Shown one piece after another: positions 43,545 through 53,150 of a stretch of DNA of 64,000 nucleotides. Position numbers and translations under genes: made by a program. The DNA lies in contig VBWC01000015.1 of assembly GCA_006218035.1 (NCBI GenBank), positions 38,022 through 102,021 of the forward strand, written 5' to 3'. Position 1 is the stretch's first letter; every line of letters begins with the position of its first letter. The notes beneath the pieces were generated by a model. That model searched no databases, had not been told where the DNA came from, and saw only the letters and a program-made list of their open reading frames with translations. This stretch comes from Gammaproteobacteria bacterium (GTDB lineage: Bacteria > Pseudomonadota > Gammaproteobacteria > VBWC01).

Positions 43545-44057
43545 ATGCCGCCTGAGTCGCAACACCGTCGCCTGACGAAGTTTTTGCTGGGCGCGGCGAT
43601 TTTCTTTTTTGTGGGTACGGTGCAAGGTGTGGTCCAGGTCCTGCCGCCGATTCGGGCATGGCTGGACGCCGTCGGCAGCCCGATCAGCGGACCGGGTCAC
43701 ATGATAGATCCGCTGGCGCACGCCCATATCAATGTGGTCGGTGGTCTCGTTATTCTCGGGATGGCCTTTACCTATTACCTGTTCCCGACCATTACCGGTA
43801 AGCCCGTCTGGTCGCAGCGGTTGGTCGATCACTCGTTCTGGTGGACGGCGACCGGTGTCAGCTGTTTCTACACGACCTTGCTGGTGTTTGGTCTGATCGA
43901 AGGGAAGCTGATGCTCAGCGACCCGCAGGCGGTGCACGATGTGCACAAGTATTACGCCCCCGTCATCAGTGTCGTGGCGACTGTCATGGGTATGGGTTTC
44001 TGGATCTACTTCGCCAACGTTCTGATGACGGTGAGACAGTCAGCCCGAAAATCATGA
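43545..44057 (+). CDS. Four-helix heme-copper-oxidase-like protein (HxH type) no. 2
   Basis: The 170-residue protein has four membrane helices. Its second helix reads DPLAHAHINVVGGLVILGMAFTYYLF with H59 and H61, and the next holds H96 (VDHSFWW). This parallels the AHAHLALLG and following helix of CcoN, and the paralogue at 30275 (AHTHINLLG; RWHFW). The CuB histidines are absent. It overlaps the Cys-rich protein gene by 4 bp, as no. 1 overlaps a cytochrome c gene. A heme-b electron-transfer role is inferred. Confidence 0.7.
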   Translation: MPPESQHRRLTKFLLGAAIFFFVGTVQGVVQVLPPIRAWLDAVGSPISGPGHMIDPLAHAHINVVGGLVILGMAFTYYLFPTITGKPVWSQRLVDHSFWWTATGVSCFYTTLLVFGLIEGKLMLSDPQAVHDVHKYYAPVISVVATVMGMGFWIYFANVLMTVRQSARKS

Positions 44058-44581
44058 CGCTGTCATGCGGTTGTCCGGAACAGTACCCTGACTGGCATGA
44101 ACAGGATATGGATCTTGGTGGACAACCGGTGCATACCTTGTCCATTCCGACCTTGATCCACATGCCGCTCGCTTATGAAGCCTACCTGGCACGCCAGCAG
44201 CGGCTGATCGAAAGTCTCGGGCTCGACGAGCAGTGGCCGCGTCTGGTGCTGACGCGCACCGGAGTTTTTCGCGGCGCCATAATGCGCCTGCTCAAGCCGA
44301 CCACCTCGCCGGCCCCGCGTATCACGATCATGCCACGGCCGTTTAACGTGCGGGCCGTGCTGCATCATGGCGATATCGGTACGATTCGAAAAACGGTTCA
44401 GGCCATGCAAATGGCGTTGGTCGATGCGGGTAAGGTGCCAAAAGAACTCTATCTCTGTCACTTGACCTGTCCGCACTGTCGGGACGATCGCGGCGGCGAC
44501 AAGATGTTGCTGCTGCGTCGGTGGCAGGAAAGCCCGTCGCTGGCGCGACGCCTGCGGACGAAATCACCGGTTTCGTTCTGA
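44054..44581 (+). CDS. Soluble protein with CxxxCxxC motif, unknown
   Basis: The 175-residue protein starts with an SCGC cluster (C5, C7), and near the C-terminus has YLCHLTCPHCRD (C135, C139, C142, H136, H141), a possible metal site. No membrane helix or signal. It overlaps the HxH protein gene by 4 bp. The cysteine/histidine pattern could bind Cu, Zn or Fe-S; a metal-delivery role for the cluster is a guess. Confidence 0.7.
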   Translation: MTLSCGCPEQYPDWHEQDMDLGGQPVHTLSIPTLIHMPLAYEAYLARQQRLIESLGLDEQWPRLVLTRTGVFRGAIMRLLKPTTSPAPRITIMPRPFNVRAVLHHGDIGTIRKTVQAMQMALVDAGKVPKELYLCHLTCPHCRDDRGGDKMLLLRRWQESPSLARRLRTKSPVSF

Positions 44582-44611
44582 CCCGGGACGCTACTCGTTA
44601 AGCACTACCGC

Positions 44612-45010
44612 TTACCGGGTCGCCGGTAATTTTTGTTCGGCCAATGGAAAGCGCAGTACGCCCTCGCGATTGTCGTCCTCGATTTTGACAAATAGCACGT
44701 CGTTTTTCGGGTTGCCTACCATGACAGCGCGCCGGTAGGCGCCGACATGGCCGTCCTGTATCGCTTGGTGCCAGCGGCCGTCGTTCACGCGTAGCGAAAC
44801 GATCAAATTGTGCGCCGCAATGCCGCTGGAGCGCGAAGCGAGGACGATAAATTCGTTCATGCCGGACTGCAGTGCCGGCGGCCGTGTCTCGACGGTAACC
44901 TTGATGTCGGCCCACGACTGGTCAGGCAGTTTCGGTATCGGATCACTGCATGCCGCCACCAGGCCGACCAGTAACGCCAGGAAAACGTATTGTAACGTCA
45001 GTTTTGTCAT
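44612..45010 (-). CDS. Small lipoprotein, possibly FixH/YtkA-like domain
   Basis: The 132-residue protein has a lipoprotein signal (LVGLVAAC, Cys near 21) and a beta-sandwich-like domain with LQSGMNEFIVLASRSSG, VSLRVNDGRWHQA, GAYRRAVMVGN, DNREGVLRFPLAE. The domain resembles the extracytoplasmic part of FixH/CcoH and YtkA-type proteins, which help cbb3 assembly. It lies downstream of ccoG on the same strand, as fixH does after fixG. The assignment is tentative. Confidence 0.6.
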   Translation of the reverse strand: MTKLTLQYVFLALLVGLVAACSDPIPKLPDQSWADIKVTVETRPPALQSGMNEFIVLASRSSGIAAHNLIVSLRVNDGRWHQAIQDGHVGAYRRAVMVGNPKNDVLFVKIEDDNREGVLRFPLAEQKLPATR

Positions 45011-45117
45011 ACCGTTGATCCTGAACCGGACCGCGCAGGCGGAATCGACAGCGTGATTGCCGGGCGATGCATGGCGGCGGGAGTCGCGCGACTATGGCGG
45101 GTAACCGGTCGGCAGTG

Positions 45118-45516
45118 CTACTTCTTTTCCGACTTCTCCGAACCCGGTTTCTTTTCATTGCGGCGCCGGAAGTCGACGATGTAATAAATAAGGCCGCTCG
45201 AAAACACCACCCAGCCGACGCCGGCCGGTATGCCCCAGTCAAACCACGGACGTTCGTAACCGGGGCGGACTCCCCAGAACGGCAGGGTGAGACCGACAGC
45301 GACCAGTAACAACACGACAAAAATCGCAAAGAACCAGTAAGGAATCCGGTGATCGGAGGTCTCTTCCATCCTTTCGACGAGTTCCCAGTCCTCCAGGCCG
45401 CGATTCTTGAGGCGGTCCTCCTCGTTGCCGTAACCAAGATGATCGGATGAAATCTCGCCCCATTCCGATTCTTCAACCGGTTTCACCGGCGAGGTTTTAT
45501 GCGTACTGGTATTCAT
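45118..45516 (-). CDS. Two-helix membrane protein between ccoG and the lipoprotein gene
   Basis: The 132-residue protein has an acidic cytoplasmic N-terminus (about 1-60), two helices (about 61-84 and 93-112) and a lysine-rich tail ending KKPGSEKSEKK. The start at 45516 overlaps the end of ccoG (which stops at 45521). Its N-terminal helix plus the WFDWGIPAG-V turn is faintly like the CcoP anchor region, but no heme motif is present. Confidence 0.7.
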   Translation of the reverse strand: MNTSTHKTSPVKPVEESEWGEISSDHLGYGNEEDRLKNRGLEDWELVERMEETSDHRIPYWFFAIFVVLLLVAVGLTLPFWGVRPGYERPWFDWGIPAGVGWVVFSSGLIYYIVDFRRRNEKKPGSEKSEKK

Positions 45517-45520
45517 AGGT

Positions 45521-46831
45521 CTATCCTTTTTCAACGAGGTGGTGGACACGATAGCTATCCTGCCAGCCGCTATCCGAGTGTGCGTGCACGGTAATAACGT
45601 GCAGGCCGGGGGGTAGCTGGTTCTCGATATGAAGATTCAGGTCTCCGCGGCCCACGGTATCAAAGACGACCTTGTTGTCCGACAATTGGTAGGACCCGTC
45701 CGGCAGTCCCTCGACGTCGACGTATACCGCCGTTCCTGCATACAGCTTGTTGGCTACATTGATGCGGTAGTTCTGCACATGGTCGCCATGCATGATATCC
45801 GATCGGTAAACCGACAGCCCTTGCGGCTGGTAACTGACGATACCCCACGTGAACATGCCGATGGCCAGCACCATGACCGGCAGTACCCACGAGCCGCGCT
45901 GCAGCAGCGATGCCAGGGCCCGCGTATTGTTGGTTAATGCCTTGCCGCGACGCGCACCGAACTTGTAGCTCAACAGGCCGGTCAGCCCTTTCTTGTGATG
46001 CAGGTCATTACAGGCGGAAATGCATTCGCCGCAATTGGTGCAGCTGTCGTAGGTCAGGGTATTGCGCGGATCGATTTCGACCGGGCAGGCGGTGACGCAG
46101 AAATTACAGGTAAGGCATGCGTCGCTGCGCGTTTCATCATAGTTGATATGCAACGTGTCGCGGGTCTTGAACAGAAACTGCCACATTCTATAGATGCACA
46201 TGTAGCGACATACGTAGTGACGCACCACGGCGACGTTAACCAGCGTAATCAGAACGAAGACGGTATATATCCAGTACAGCGAGGCCGCCAGCCGGATATC
46301 GTCCTGGAACGTGATGAAGCTCCAGATGGCGCCGGACGGGAAAAAATACAGCATCGGAATCAGCGCGAACAACATCGATATGCCGGTCAGCTTGATCGCC
46401 AGTATTGCCCAGTTGTACCAGTGATCCTTGCCCGCCGATACCTTGACAGACTTGGTTTCGTCGCCCCAGCTGAGGATGGCGCGTTTGCCGAGCAACCGCG
46501 AGGTCAGGTCGTTGGCCCACGTAGAGACGGTATTCTGCGGGCAAATCCAGCCGCAGAATACCGTGCCCATGGTGGAATAAAGCATGATCAGCGCACAGGC
46601 CGCCGTCAGCCAGAAACCAAATACGATAAAGAAGTCGGAAAACCAGATCTGCCGATCGAGTACTACGAAGCCCGCCGAGACGTCGATTCTGAACAGCCCC
46701 GTGACCGGAATCAGGATGAGCGCCGTGATGGCGGTGGCCCGCACCAGCCAGCGTTTTCGCGCGAGACTCAAGCTCTCTTTCGATGGCTTGATTACGATAG
46801 GAATTTGGCTTAGTGTTGGATTGGTGCCCAT
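45521..46831 (-). CDS. ccoG: Cytochrome c oxidase accessory protein CcoG (FixG/RdxA)
   Basis: CcoG is a membrane iron-sulfur copper-reducing protein for cbb3 oxidase assembly. It has four to five N-terminal helices with the CGWICPQNT motif, then two 4Fe-4S clusters (CLTCNFCVTACPVEIDPRN and CTNCGECISACNDLH), a further helix and a C-terminal Ig-like domain. A TTG at 46861 would extend it by ten residues. Its presence strongly supports that the cluster encodes a functioning C-type oxidase. Confidence 0.93.
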   Translation of the reverse strand: MGTNPTLSQIPIVIKPSKESLSLARKRWLVRATAITALILIPVTGLFRIDVSAGFVVLDRQIWFSDFFIVFGFWLTAACALIMLYSTMGTVFCGWICPQNTVSTWANDLTSRLLGKRAILSWGDETKSVKVSAGKDHWYNWAILAIKLTGISMLFALIPMLYFFPSGAIWSFITFQDDIRLAASLYWIYTVFVLITLVNVAVVRHYVCRYMCIYRMWQFLFKTRDTLHINYDETRSDACLTCNFCVTACPVEIDPRNTLTYDSCTNCGECISACNDLHHKKGLTGLLSYKFGARRGKALTNNTRALASLLQRGSWVLPVMVLAIGMFTWGIVSYQPQGLSVYRSDIMHGDHVQNYRINVANKLYAGTAVYVDVEGLPDGSYQLSDNKVVFDTVGRGDLNLHIENQLPPGLHVITVHAHSDSGWQDSYRVHHLVEKG

Positions 46832-47097
46832 ATCAACAGGATCAATACCACCGCTGCTCAACTCACACGGGAAAACACGTCGGTCTGTCAGGCCGTGTAT
46901 TCCGCAAGCCGCGTATGGTCAGCGTGACCGCACACCGCTTTTGCCCTGGGGGCCGACACCGCACTTCCTCAGTCCTGACACGCGATCGCCATTCAGGATC
47001 AATGGTTTGGATATGAGGTTTGGAGCGACAGACTGTCTGTAAACACGTTGGAGTTTACCATCTTTTTTTGGTTTGGACTATGCAGTACGGCGGGTGG

Positions 47098-47550
47098 ATG
47101 AAAATGCGTCACTTATGGTTAGTTTTATCGGGCTGCGGCTTCCTGCTGGTGTTGGGAGCGCTGGGTGGCTGCGACATGACCGGGAGTGGCTCCGTCGGGA
47201 TGGGCGGCAGCGCGGTGGCGGACGCCGAGCGGGTCGCCGCGCGATTCTTCGAGGCCGCCAAAGCCAAGGACTACGACGCGGCCGCACAGCTGTTTATCGA
47301 TACGGCGTCGGGAGCCGGTGCCGCCGATCAGTTAAAGCTCAATCAAATGAAGCTTGGTGATCTGCAGAGTTACGAGCTTCGGGATACCACCGTCAACACG
47401 ATCTTCAGCGGCCGGCGTTTTACCCTGAAGTACGTGACCAGGTACCCCGGCTTCAATGCGACGGAAACGCTGATCCTGTTCGAGAGCGTCTCGGCGCCGG
47501 GAATCGGCATCGAGGTGTATCACGTAAGCTCGGCGGGCCTGCGCGGCTGA
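47098..47550 (+). CDS. Lipoprotein with DUF4019-like domain, unknown
   Basis: The 150-residue protein has a lipoprotein signal (LVLGALGGC) and a small alpha+beta domain starting ADAERVAARFFEAAKAKDYDAAAQLF, reminiscent of NTF2-like/DUF4019 proteins. It is transcribed alone, opposite to ccoG and the motor genes. An upstream ATG at 47080 is possible. Function unknown. Confidence 0.7.
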   Translation: MKMRHLWLVLSGCGFLLVLGALGGCDMTGSGSVGMGGSAVADAERVAARFFEAAKAKDYDAAAQLFIDTASGAGAADQLKLNQMKLGDLQSYELRDTTVNTIFSGRRFTLKYVTRYPGFNATETLILFESVSAPGIGIEVYHVSSAGLRG

Positions 47551-47571
47551 CCGGCGCCGTCAGTAGCCGGT

Positions 47572-48342
47572 CTACTGGAATTTCAGCACCAGCATCTTGC
47601 CGTTGGTCTTTTCGGACAGCGTCTGGTATTCGCGTTCCGTGTACGGGTCGGAACGTCCCAACGCCAGCGTAAATACCGGGCCCGGTATTTCACTGTAGTA
47701 GATGGTGTCGTCCGACGGCTCATCACCGACGAGAACATAGGCCCCGGGTATCGGCGCGTTGTGCGCCGCAGCCTTGAGCGCGCGCCCGATGTTCTCGATA
47801 TTGCCGACAAATGGCGCGCCGTTCATCAAATGGTCGAACATGTCGCCCATGGTTCCCATATAGGTTTCGGTCGCATGATCCGAGAACCAGGTAAGCGCTG
47901 ACAGGTCTTTCCCCGAGCGGGTGACAATCACACGCAGTATCGGTATCAGAAACGCCGATACGCCGTGCATGGAGCCTGATGCGTCGACGATCAGGTGTAT
48001 GTCCTTCCCCGGGATGTCCCGCAACCCCTCGATGAAGATATCGAAATCCTTGTGGCCGACACCGGCGGATTTCAGAATCGCCTCGACCTGTCCTTCGAGA
48101 TCGGTAATCACCACCCGCTGGAGATTCTTCTGCAGCTGGGTTTTATCCGCCTCCATCAGATTCAGTTGCTTGCGCAGCATGTCCGCTTCCTTTTGCAGGC
48201 GTGGCAGTTCATTTTCCTCGGCGAGTCGTGAGGTGATCAGGATGGTGACCAGCAGAAATACGAATGTCGCCAGCGTCAGCAAGGCGACGTCGGAGAAGCT
48301 CTCGTAGATACTGTCGGACCCCTGTTTCTTTTTTCGTGCCAT
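47572..48342 (-). CDS. MotB/ExbD-like anchored von Willebrand factor A protein
   Basis: The 256-residue protein has one N-terminal helix (about 19-39) preceded and lined by FSDVALLTLATFVFLLV, with D18 at the place of the proton-carrying Asp of MotB/ExbD/ZorB. A coiled-coil stretch (about 42-75) leads to a VWA domain (about 110-255) with the MIDAS motif DASGSMH (120-126). The usual OmpA-like peptidoglycan domain of MotB is absent. It is encoded 19 bp after its MotA/ExbB-type partner. Confidence 0.82.
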   Translation of the reverse strand: MARKKKQGSDSIYESFSDVALLTLATFVFLLVTILITSRLAEENELPRLQKEADMLRKQLNLMEADKTQLQKNLQRVVITDLEGQVEAILKSAGVGHKDFDIFIEGLRDIPGKDIHLIVDASGSMHGVSAFLIPILRVIVTRSGKDLSALTWFSDHATETYMGTMGDMFDHLMNGAPFVGNIENIGRALKAAAHNAPIPGAYVLVGDEPSDDTIYYSEIPGPVFTLALGRSDPYTEREYQTLSEKTNGKMLVLKFQ

Positions 48343-48361
48343 AACGACAACGCCGTTGGCG

Positions 48362-49384
48362 TCAGGAGCCCCGTACGTGACGCATCGCTTTTCTCAGCCG
48401 CCCCCACCACGAGCGATTGAGCTTGTTCATGACGCGGATCTCTTCTCTGAGTAGATCGGCATAATAGTGCTGCAGGACCACCGAGTCCCGTAGCGTGGCA
48501 TTGGTTTGATCGTCTTCGGAAAGCTTGCTCAGCAGCATCGCCTCCTGCCGGAAGTTGGCGATCGCCGTCCGCGATTCGTTCATCGCGTCGTGCAGCATGC
48601 GGACGTTGTCGCCCAGCTGCGTAATGTCGGCATTGAGGTGGCGCAAATCCCGATCGAGGGTGGGCTTGATATCGGCGACACAGTAGACGATGCAAATCTT
48701 CTTCACCATGTCCGTGAGACTGTCGATGCCCTGATCGGTAATCAGTGCAAACACCCTCAGCAATACCCCGCCGAGCACGGAGCCGAGCAGGGTTGTGTAA
48801 AAAGCCGTGCCCATGCCGCCCATGGCACGGCGCAAGCCGCTGATCAATCGTTGCTGATCCTGCCCGAGCGCGTCGAGTGACGACGATAGACCGGACAGGG
48901 TCAGCGTCAGTCCAATCACCGTGCCGATCAGGCCGAGCGTGATCAGAATGTTACCGATAACCTCGACCCCGTGGCAGGTGCGGTAGTAGCTGGAGAATTC
49001 GATATCCTGCAGGACTTCAATATCCGGCTGGCTGTTTTTGTTTAAAATGTCCTTGAGCGAAAAAAAAAATCGCTCCACCGCCCGGTCCGGATGCGGGGTT
49101 TCGATGCCCTGCAGGCCGCTTTTTCGCGCAATACTGCTTAACTGTGCGGTTCGAATGGCTTCATTGGTCACGGACACGGCCAATGAAAAACTGATGGCAA
49201 CGCCAACGACAAACAGGCCGACGATGATCCAGGTAATCCGGCTCTGGTCGTCCTTCAATTGCTGCCACAGGTTCAGGTCCAGATAGAGGGAAAAATAGAC
49301 AGCGATGGCGGCGATGGCCCACATCAGCCACAGCGTGATGGTGCGAAATACCTTTTCTGTCGAAACGTGTTTTGGAGACGCCAT
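48362..49384 (-). CDS. MotA/TolQ/ExbB-family channel protein
   Basis: The 340-residue protein has helices at about 15-35 and 50-72, then the conserved channel pair: GNILITLGLIGTVIGLTLTLSG (about 150-172) and AMGGMGTAFYTTLLGSVLGGVLLRVF (about 195-220). The C-terminal part (about 240-340) is helical and cytoplasmic. The family forms pentameric ion-driven motors around a MotB/ExbD dimer. Its partner here is the VWA protein downstream. In the Zorya defence system ZorAB are a similar pair, but no zorC/D/E genes are nearby. Confidence 0.85.
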   Translation of the reverse strand: MASPKHVSTEKVFRTITLWLMWAIAAIAVYFSLYLDLNLWQQLKDDQSRITWIIVGLFVVGVAISFSLAVSVTNEAIRTAQLSSIARKSGLQGIETPHPDRAVERFFFSLKDILNKNSQPDIEVLQDIEFSSYYRTCHGVEVIGNILITLGLIGTVIGLTLTLSGLSSSLDALGQDQQRLISGLRRAMGGMGTAFYTTLLGSVLGGVLLRVFALITDQGIDSLTDMVKKICIVYCVADIKPTLDRDLRHLNADITQLGDNVRMLHDAMNESRTAIANFRQEAMLLSKLSEDDQTNATLRDSVVLQHYYADLLREEIRVMNKLNRSWWGRLRKAMRHVRGS

Positions 49385-49783
49385 ATCAGATGTTGTCAGA
49401 TCGCGCGCGGCAGTATCGCTGCTATTCCGGGAATATCCTGGATGTTAAGCGGAAGGTGACGGGGATGGCTACCACTGGAATATTCGTCATCTGTTTCCGC
49501 GGGCGTTGTGGCTGCCTGCCCCTGTTCAACACAGCGATCATTCAGGAAACCGTGACGGGTCACGATGCCGGTACCTGTAAAGCCGGGGGGTATTAACGCC
49601 GCAGCATATCACAGCCGGACACGGAGAAACCGGTCGCGGCCGACGAGTGACGGGATGGTTTTGCCGCGGGGTATCGTTGGCGTCGGGCGCGAAACGCCGC
49701 TCGGTCAAATGTCGGCGAGCCTGTAGCAGACTCGCCGATTACTACTGATATTGCTTACCAACGGTGGTCAGCGACGCGCTCGG
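49385..49783. other. Gap with a stable hairpin
   Basis: About 400 bp without a supported gene. tcggcgag (49712-49719) pairs with ctcgccga (49731-49738); no T-run follows on either strand, so it is not called a terminator. Confidence 0.5.
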
Positions 49784-49894
49784 TTAGTGAGCGGCCATAT
49801 TCGTGCCGATGAAGTACAAAAGGGAAAATATCGACGCAATCGAAAGAACGATAGCGATGTCATTCGTACTGATGTCTATCCAGCCCTTAGCCAT
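49784..49894 (-). CDS. Tiny single-helix membrane protein, 36 aa
   Basis: A 36-codon leftward frame starts after a G-rich stretch (seven G at 49902-49908, then tggatac). It encodes MAKGWIDIST, one helix (about 12-30, DIAIVLSIASIFSLLYFIG) and TNMAAH. This is the last of the small membrane ORFs in the oxidase block. Its position upstream of the motor genes (same strand, 400 bp away) is notable. No family is recognised. Confidence 0.55.
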   Translation of the reverse strand: MAKGWIDISTNDIAIVLSIASIFSLLYFIGTNMAAH

Positions 49895-50058
49895 GTATCC
49901 ACCCCCCCATTTTTTGAATATGGACAAATCCGCTGCCGGTGCAGCCTCTTTGTCGCCTGAAACAACGAAAATTCATTTAACACCAGACCGCGAATCCACG
50001 TCAAGTCCGAGTTCATTGGTCAGGTTTGATAGCGATCCTCCCCGCGATAAAACCGTAT

Positions 50059-51777
50059 TCAGCGTACGGTAGCGCCGCCACCGTAGCGCGGGTCGCTGGC
50101 GGCCTCGATCCGGCCGGTGCGGCGATTCCACACGATGGCCTGCATGTTTCCGTACGGGTCGCTGCGTGGCGCGAGTGTATGCCCCAGCGCCGTCAGGCCG
50201 GCGACCTCGGCATCGGTCAGCGCGCCGGGCTCGAACTGGATCTCGTCCGGCAGATACTGGTGATGGTAGCGCTTCAGTCCGACCATGCCGGCCGGATCGC
50301 CGCCGGCCGCATAGTCCAGCGTCGCGAGCAGCACCATCGTAATGATGCGGCTGCCGCCCGGCGTGCCCAGTATCGCGATGCCGCGGTCGTTTTCGAGGAA
50401 GGTCGGCGTCATGCTGGACAGCGGACGCTTGCCGGGCGCGATCGCATTGGCATCGGCGCCAACCAGGCCGTAGGCATTCGGCACGCGCGGCTTGGCCGAG
50501 AAGTCGTCCATTTCATCGTTCAACAGCACGCCGGTGCCGGGCGCGACGAACGCGCTGCCGAACGGCAGGTTGATCGACAGCGTTGCCGCCACCCGGTTGC
50601 CGTCACGATCGAGTATCGAGAAGTGCGTGGTATCGTTGCCACCGGCCGCCCCGGCGGTGCCGGGCAGCATGGCGCTTGGCGTCGCGCGGTCGGTGCGGAT
50701 ACCGGCGCGCAGGCCGGCCGCATACAGCGGATGGGTCAAGCGCGCCACCGGCACGTCGACGAAATCCGGATCGCCGAGATACTCCGCCCGGTCGCGATAG
50801 GCCCGCCGCATCGCCTCGACGATCAGGTGCTTCTGCGTGACGGCGGGGTACGCCGCGAGATCGTACCCGTCGAGCACGTTCAGCATTTCCAGCAGGGCGA
50901 TGCCGCCGGACGACGGTGGCGCAGCGGTAACGATCTGCATGCCGCGATAACTGCCGCGCACCGGCACGCGTTCGACCACCCGGTAGCCGGCCAGATCGTC
51001 CGGGCTCCAGATGCCGCCGGCGGCGCGCACGCCGTCGACCAGTCGCGTGCCCACCTCGCCCTGGTAAAAACCGGCGGCGCCCGACGCCGCCAGCCGTTCC
51101 AGCGTGCCGGCCAGATCGGTTTGTTTGATGACATGGCCGAGCGGCGGCACGTCGCCGTCGTGCAGAAAAATTGCTGCCGCCGCCGCCGACCGGCGTAACG
51201 TCTCCAGCCGGAAGCGAGCCATCCGCTGATAGTGCTCGTCGACCACAAAGCCGTTGCGCGCATAACGTATCGCCGGTGCCAGTGCCCGGTTCAGCGGCAG
51301 TTTGCCGTAATGCCGTGCCAGGTGATCGAGTGCGGCCGGTACGCCGGGAATGGCCGCCGCCAGCGGGCCGTTGATCGAGGCGCCCGCCACCACGTTGCCG
51401 GCCGCGTCAAGATACATATCGCGATGGGCGGCGCCCGGCGCCTGCTCGCGACCGTCGAGCATCACGTCGACGGCGCCGGCTTCGCGATGCAACAACCAGA
51501 AGCCGCCGCCACCGATGCCGGAGCTGTACGGCTCGACGACGGCCAGCGCGGCGGCGACGGCGACAGCGGCATCGAAGGCGTTACCGCCCGCATCGAGAAT
51601 CTCCAGGCCCGCCGCGGTCGCCAGCGGATCGGCGGTGGCCACCGCCATGCCGGGCAGGCGCCCGGCATGCACGCCGCCGGTAACGACCAGCAACAGTACG
51701 AACAGCAGTCCGCGTACCGGTATGCCGCGGCGTCGTGTGGCGGTGACGGTAGTTGCGGTGCGCATCGTCAGACGCAT
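50059..51777 (-). CDS. ggt: Gamma-glutamyltransferase
   Basis: GGT splits glutathione and transfers the gamma-glutamyl group; it matures by self-cleavage. The 572-residue precursor has a signal peptide (about 20-38), ATADPLATAAGLEILDAGGNAFDAAVA, SGIGGGGFWLL, and the autocleavage/nucleophile Thr in GGNDTTHFSILD (about residue 385), followed by the small subunit. It would act in the periplasm. Position unrelated to neighbours except for a 2-bp gap to the ferredoxin gene. Confidence 0.93.
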   Translation of the reverse strand: MRLTMRTATTVTATRRRGIPVRGLLFVLLLVVTGGVHAGRLPGMAVATADPLATAAGLEILDAGGNAFDAAVAVAAALAVVEPYSSGIGGGGFWLLHREAGAVDVMLDGREQAPGAAHRDMYLDAAGNVVAGASINGPLAAAIPGVPAALDHLARHYGKLPLNRALAPAIRYARNGFVVDEHYQRMARFRLETLRRSAAAAAIFLHDGDVPPLGHVIKQTDLAGTLERLAASGAAGFYQGEVGTRLVDGVRAAGGIWSPDDLAGYRVVERVPVRGSYRGMQIVTAAPPSSGGIALLEMLNVLDGYDLAAYPAVTQKHLIVEAMRRAYRDRAEYLGDPDFVDVPVARLTHPLYAAGLRAGIRTDRATPSAMLPGTAGAAGGNDTTHFSILDRDGNRVAATLSINLPFGSAFVAPGTGVLLNDEMDDFSAKPRVPNAYGLVGADANAIAPGKRPLSSMTPTFLENDRGIAILGTPGGSRIITMVLLATLDYAAGGDPAGMVGLKRYHHQYLPDEIQFEPGALTDAEVAGLTALGHTLAPRSDPYGNMQAIVWNRRTGRIEAASDPRYGGGATVR

Positions 51778-51778
51778 G

Positions 51779-52060
<282 letters not shown>

Positions 52061-52083
52061 TCAGATCGGTCAAATGACAGCGG

Positions 52084-53146
<1,063 letters not shown>

Positions 53147-53150
<4 letters not shown>

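Noticed and set aside
47572..49384. Zorya defence system
   Set aside because: The channel/anchor pair is similar in principle, but the anchor lacks an OmpA domain and no ZorC/ZorD/ZorE genes are adjacent.
49712..49738. Hairpin as a terminator for the mini-gene at 49784
   Set aside because: Stem is stable but no T-run follows on either strand.
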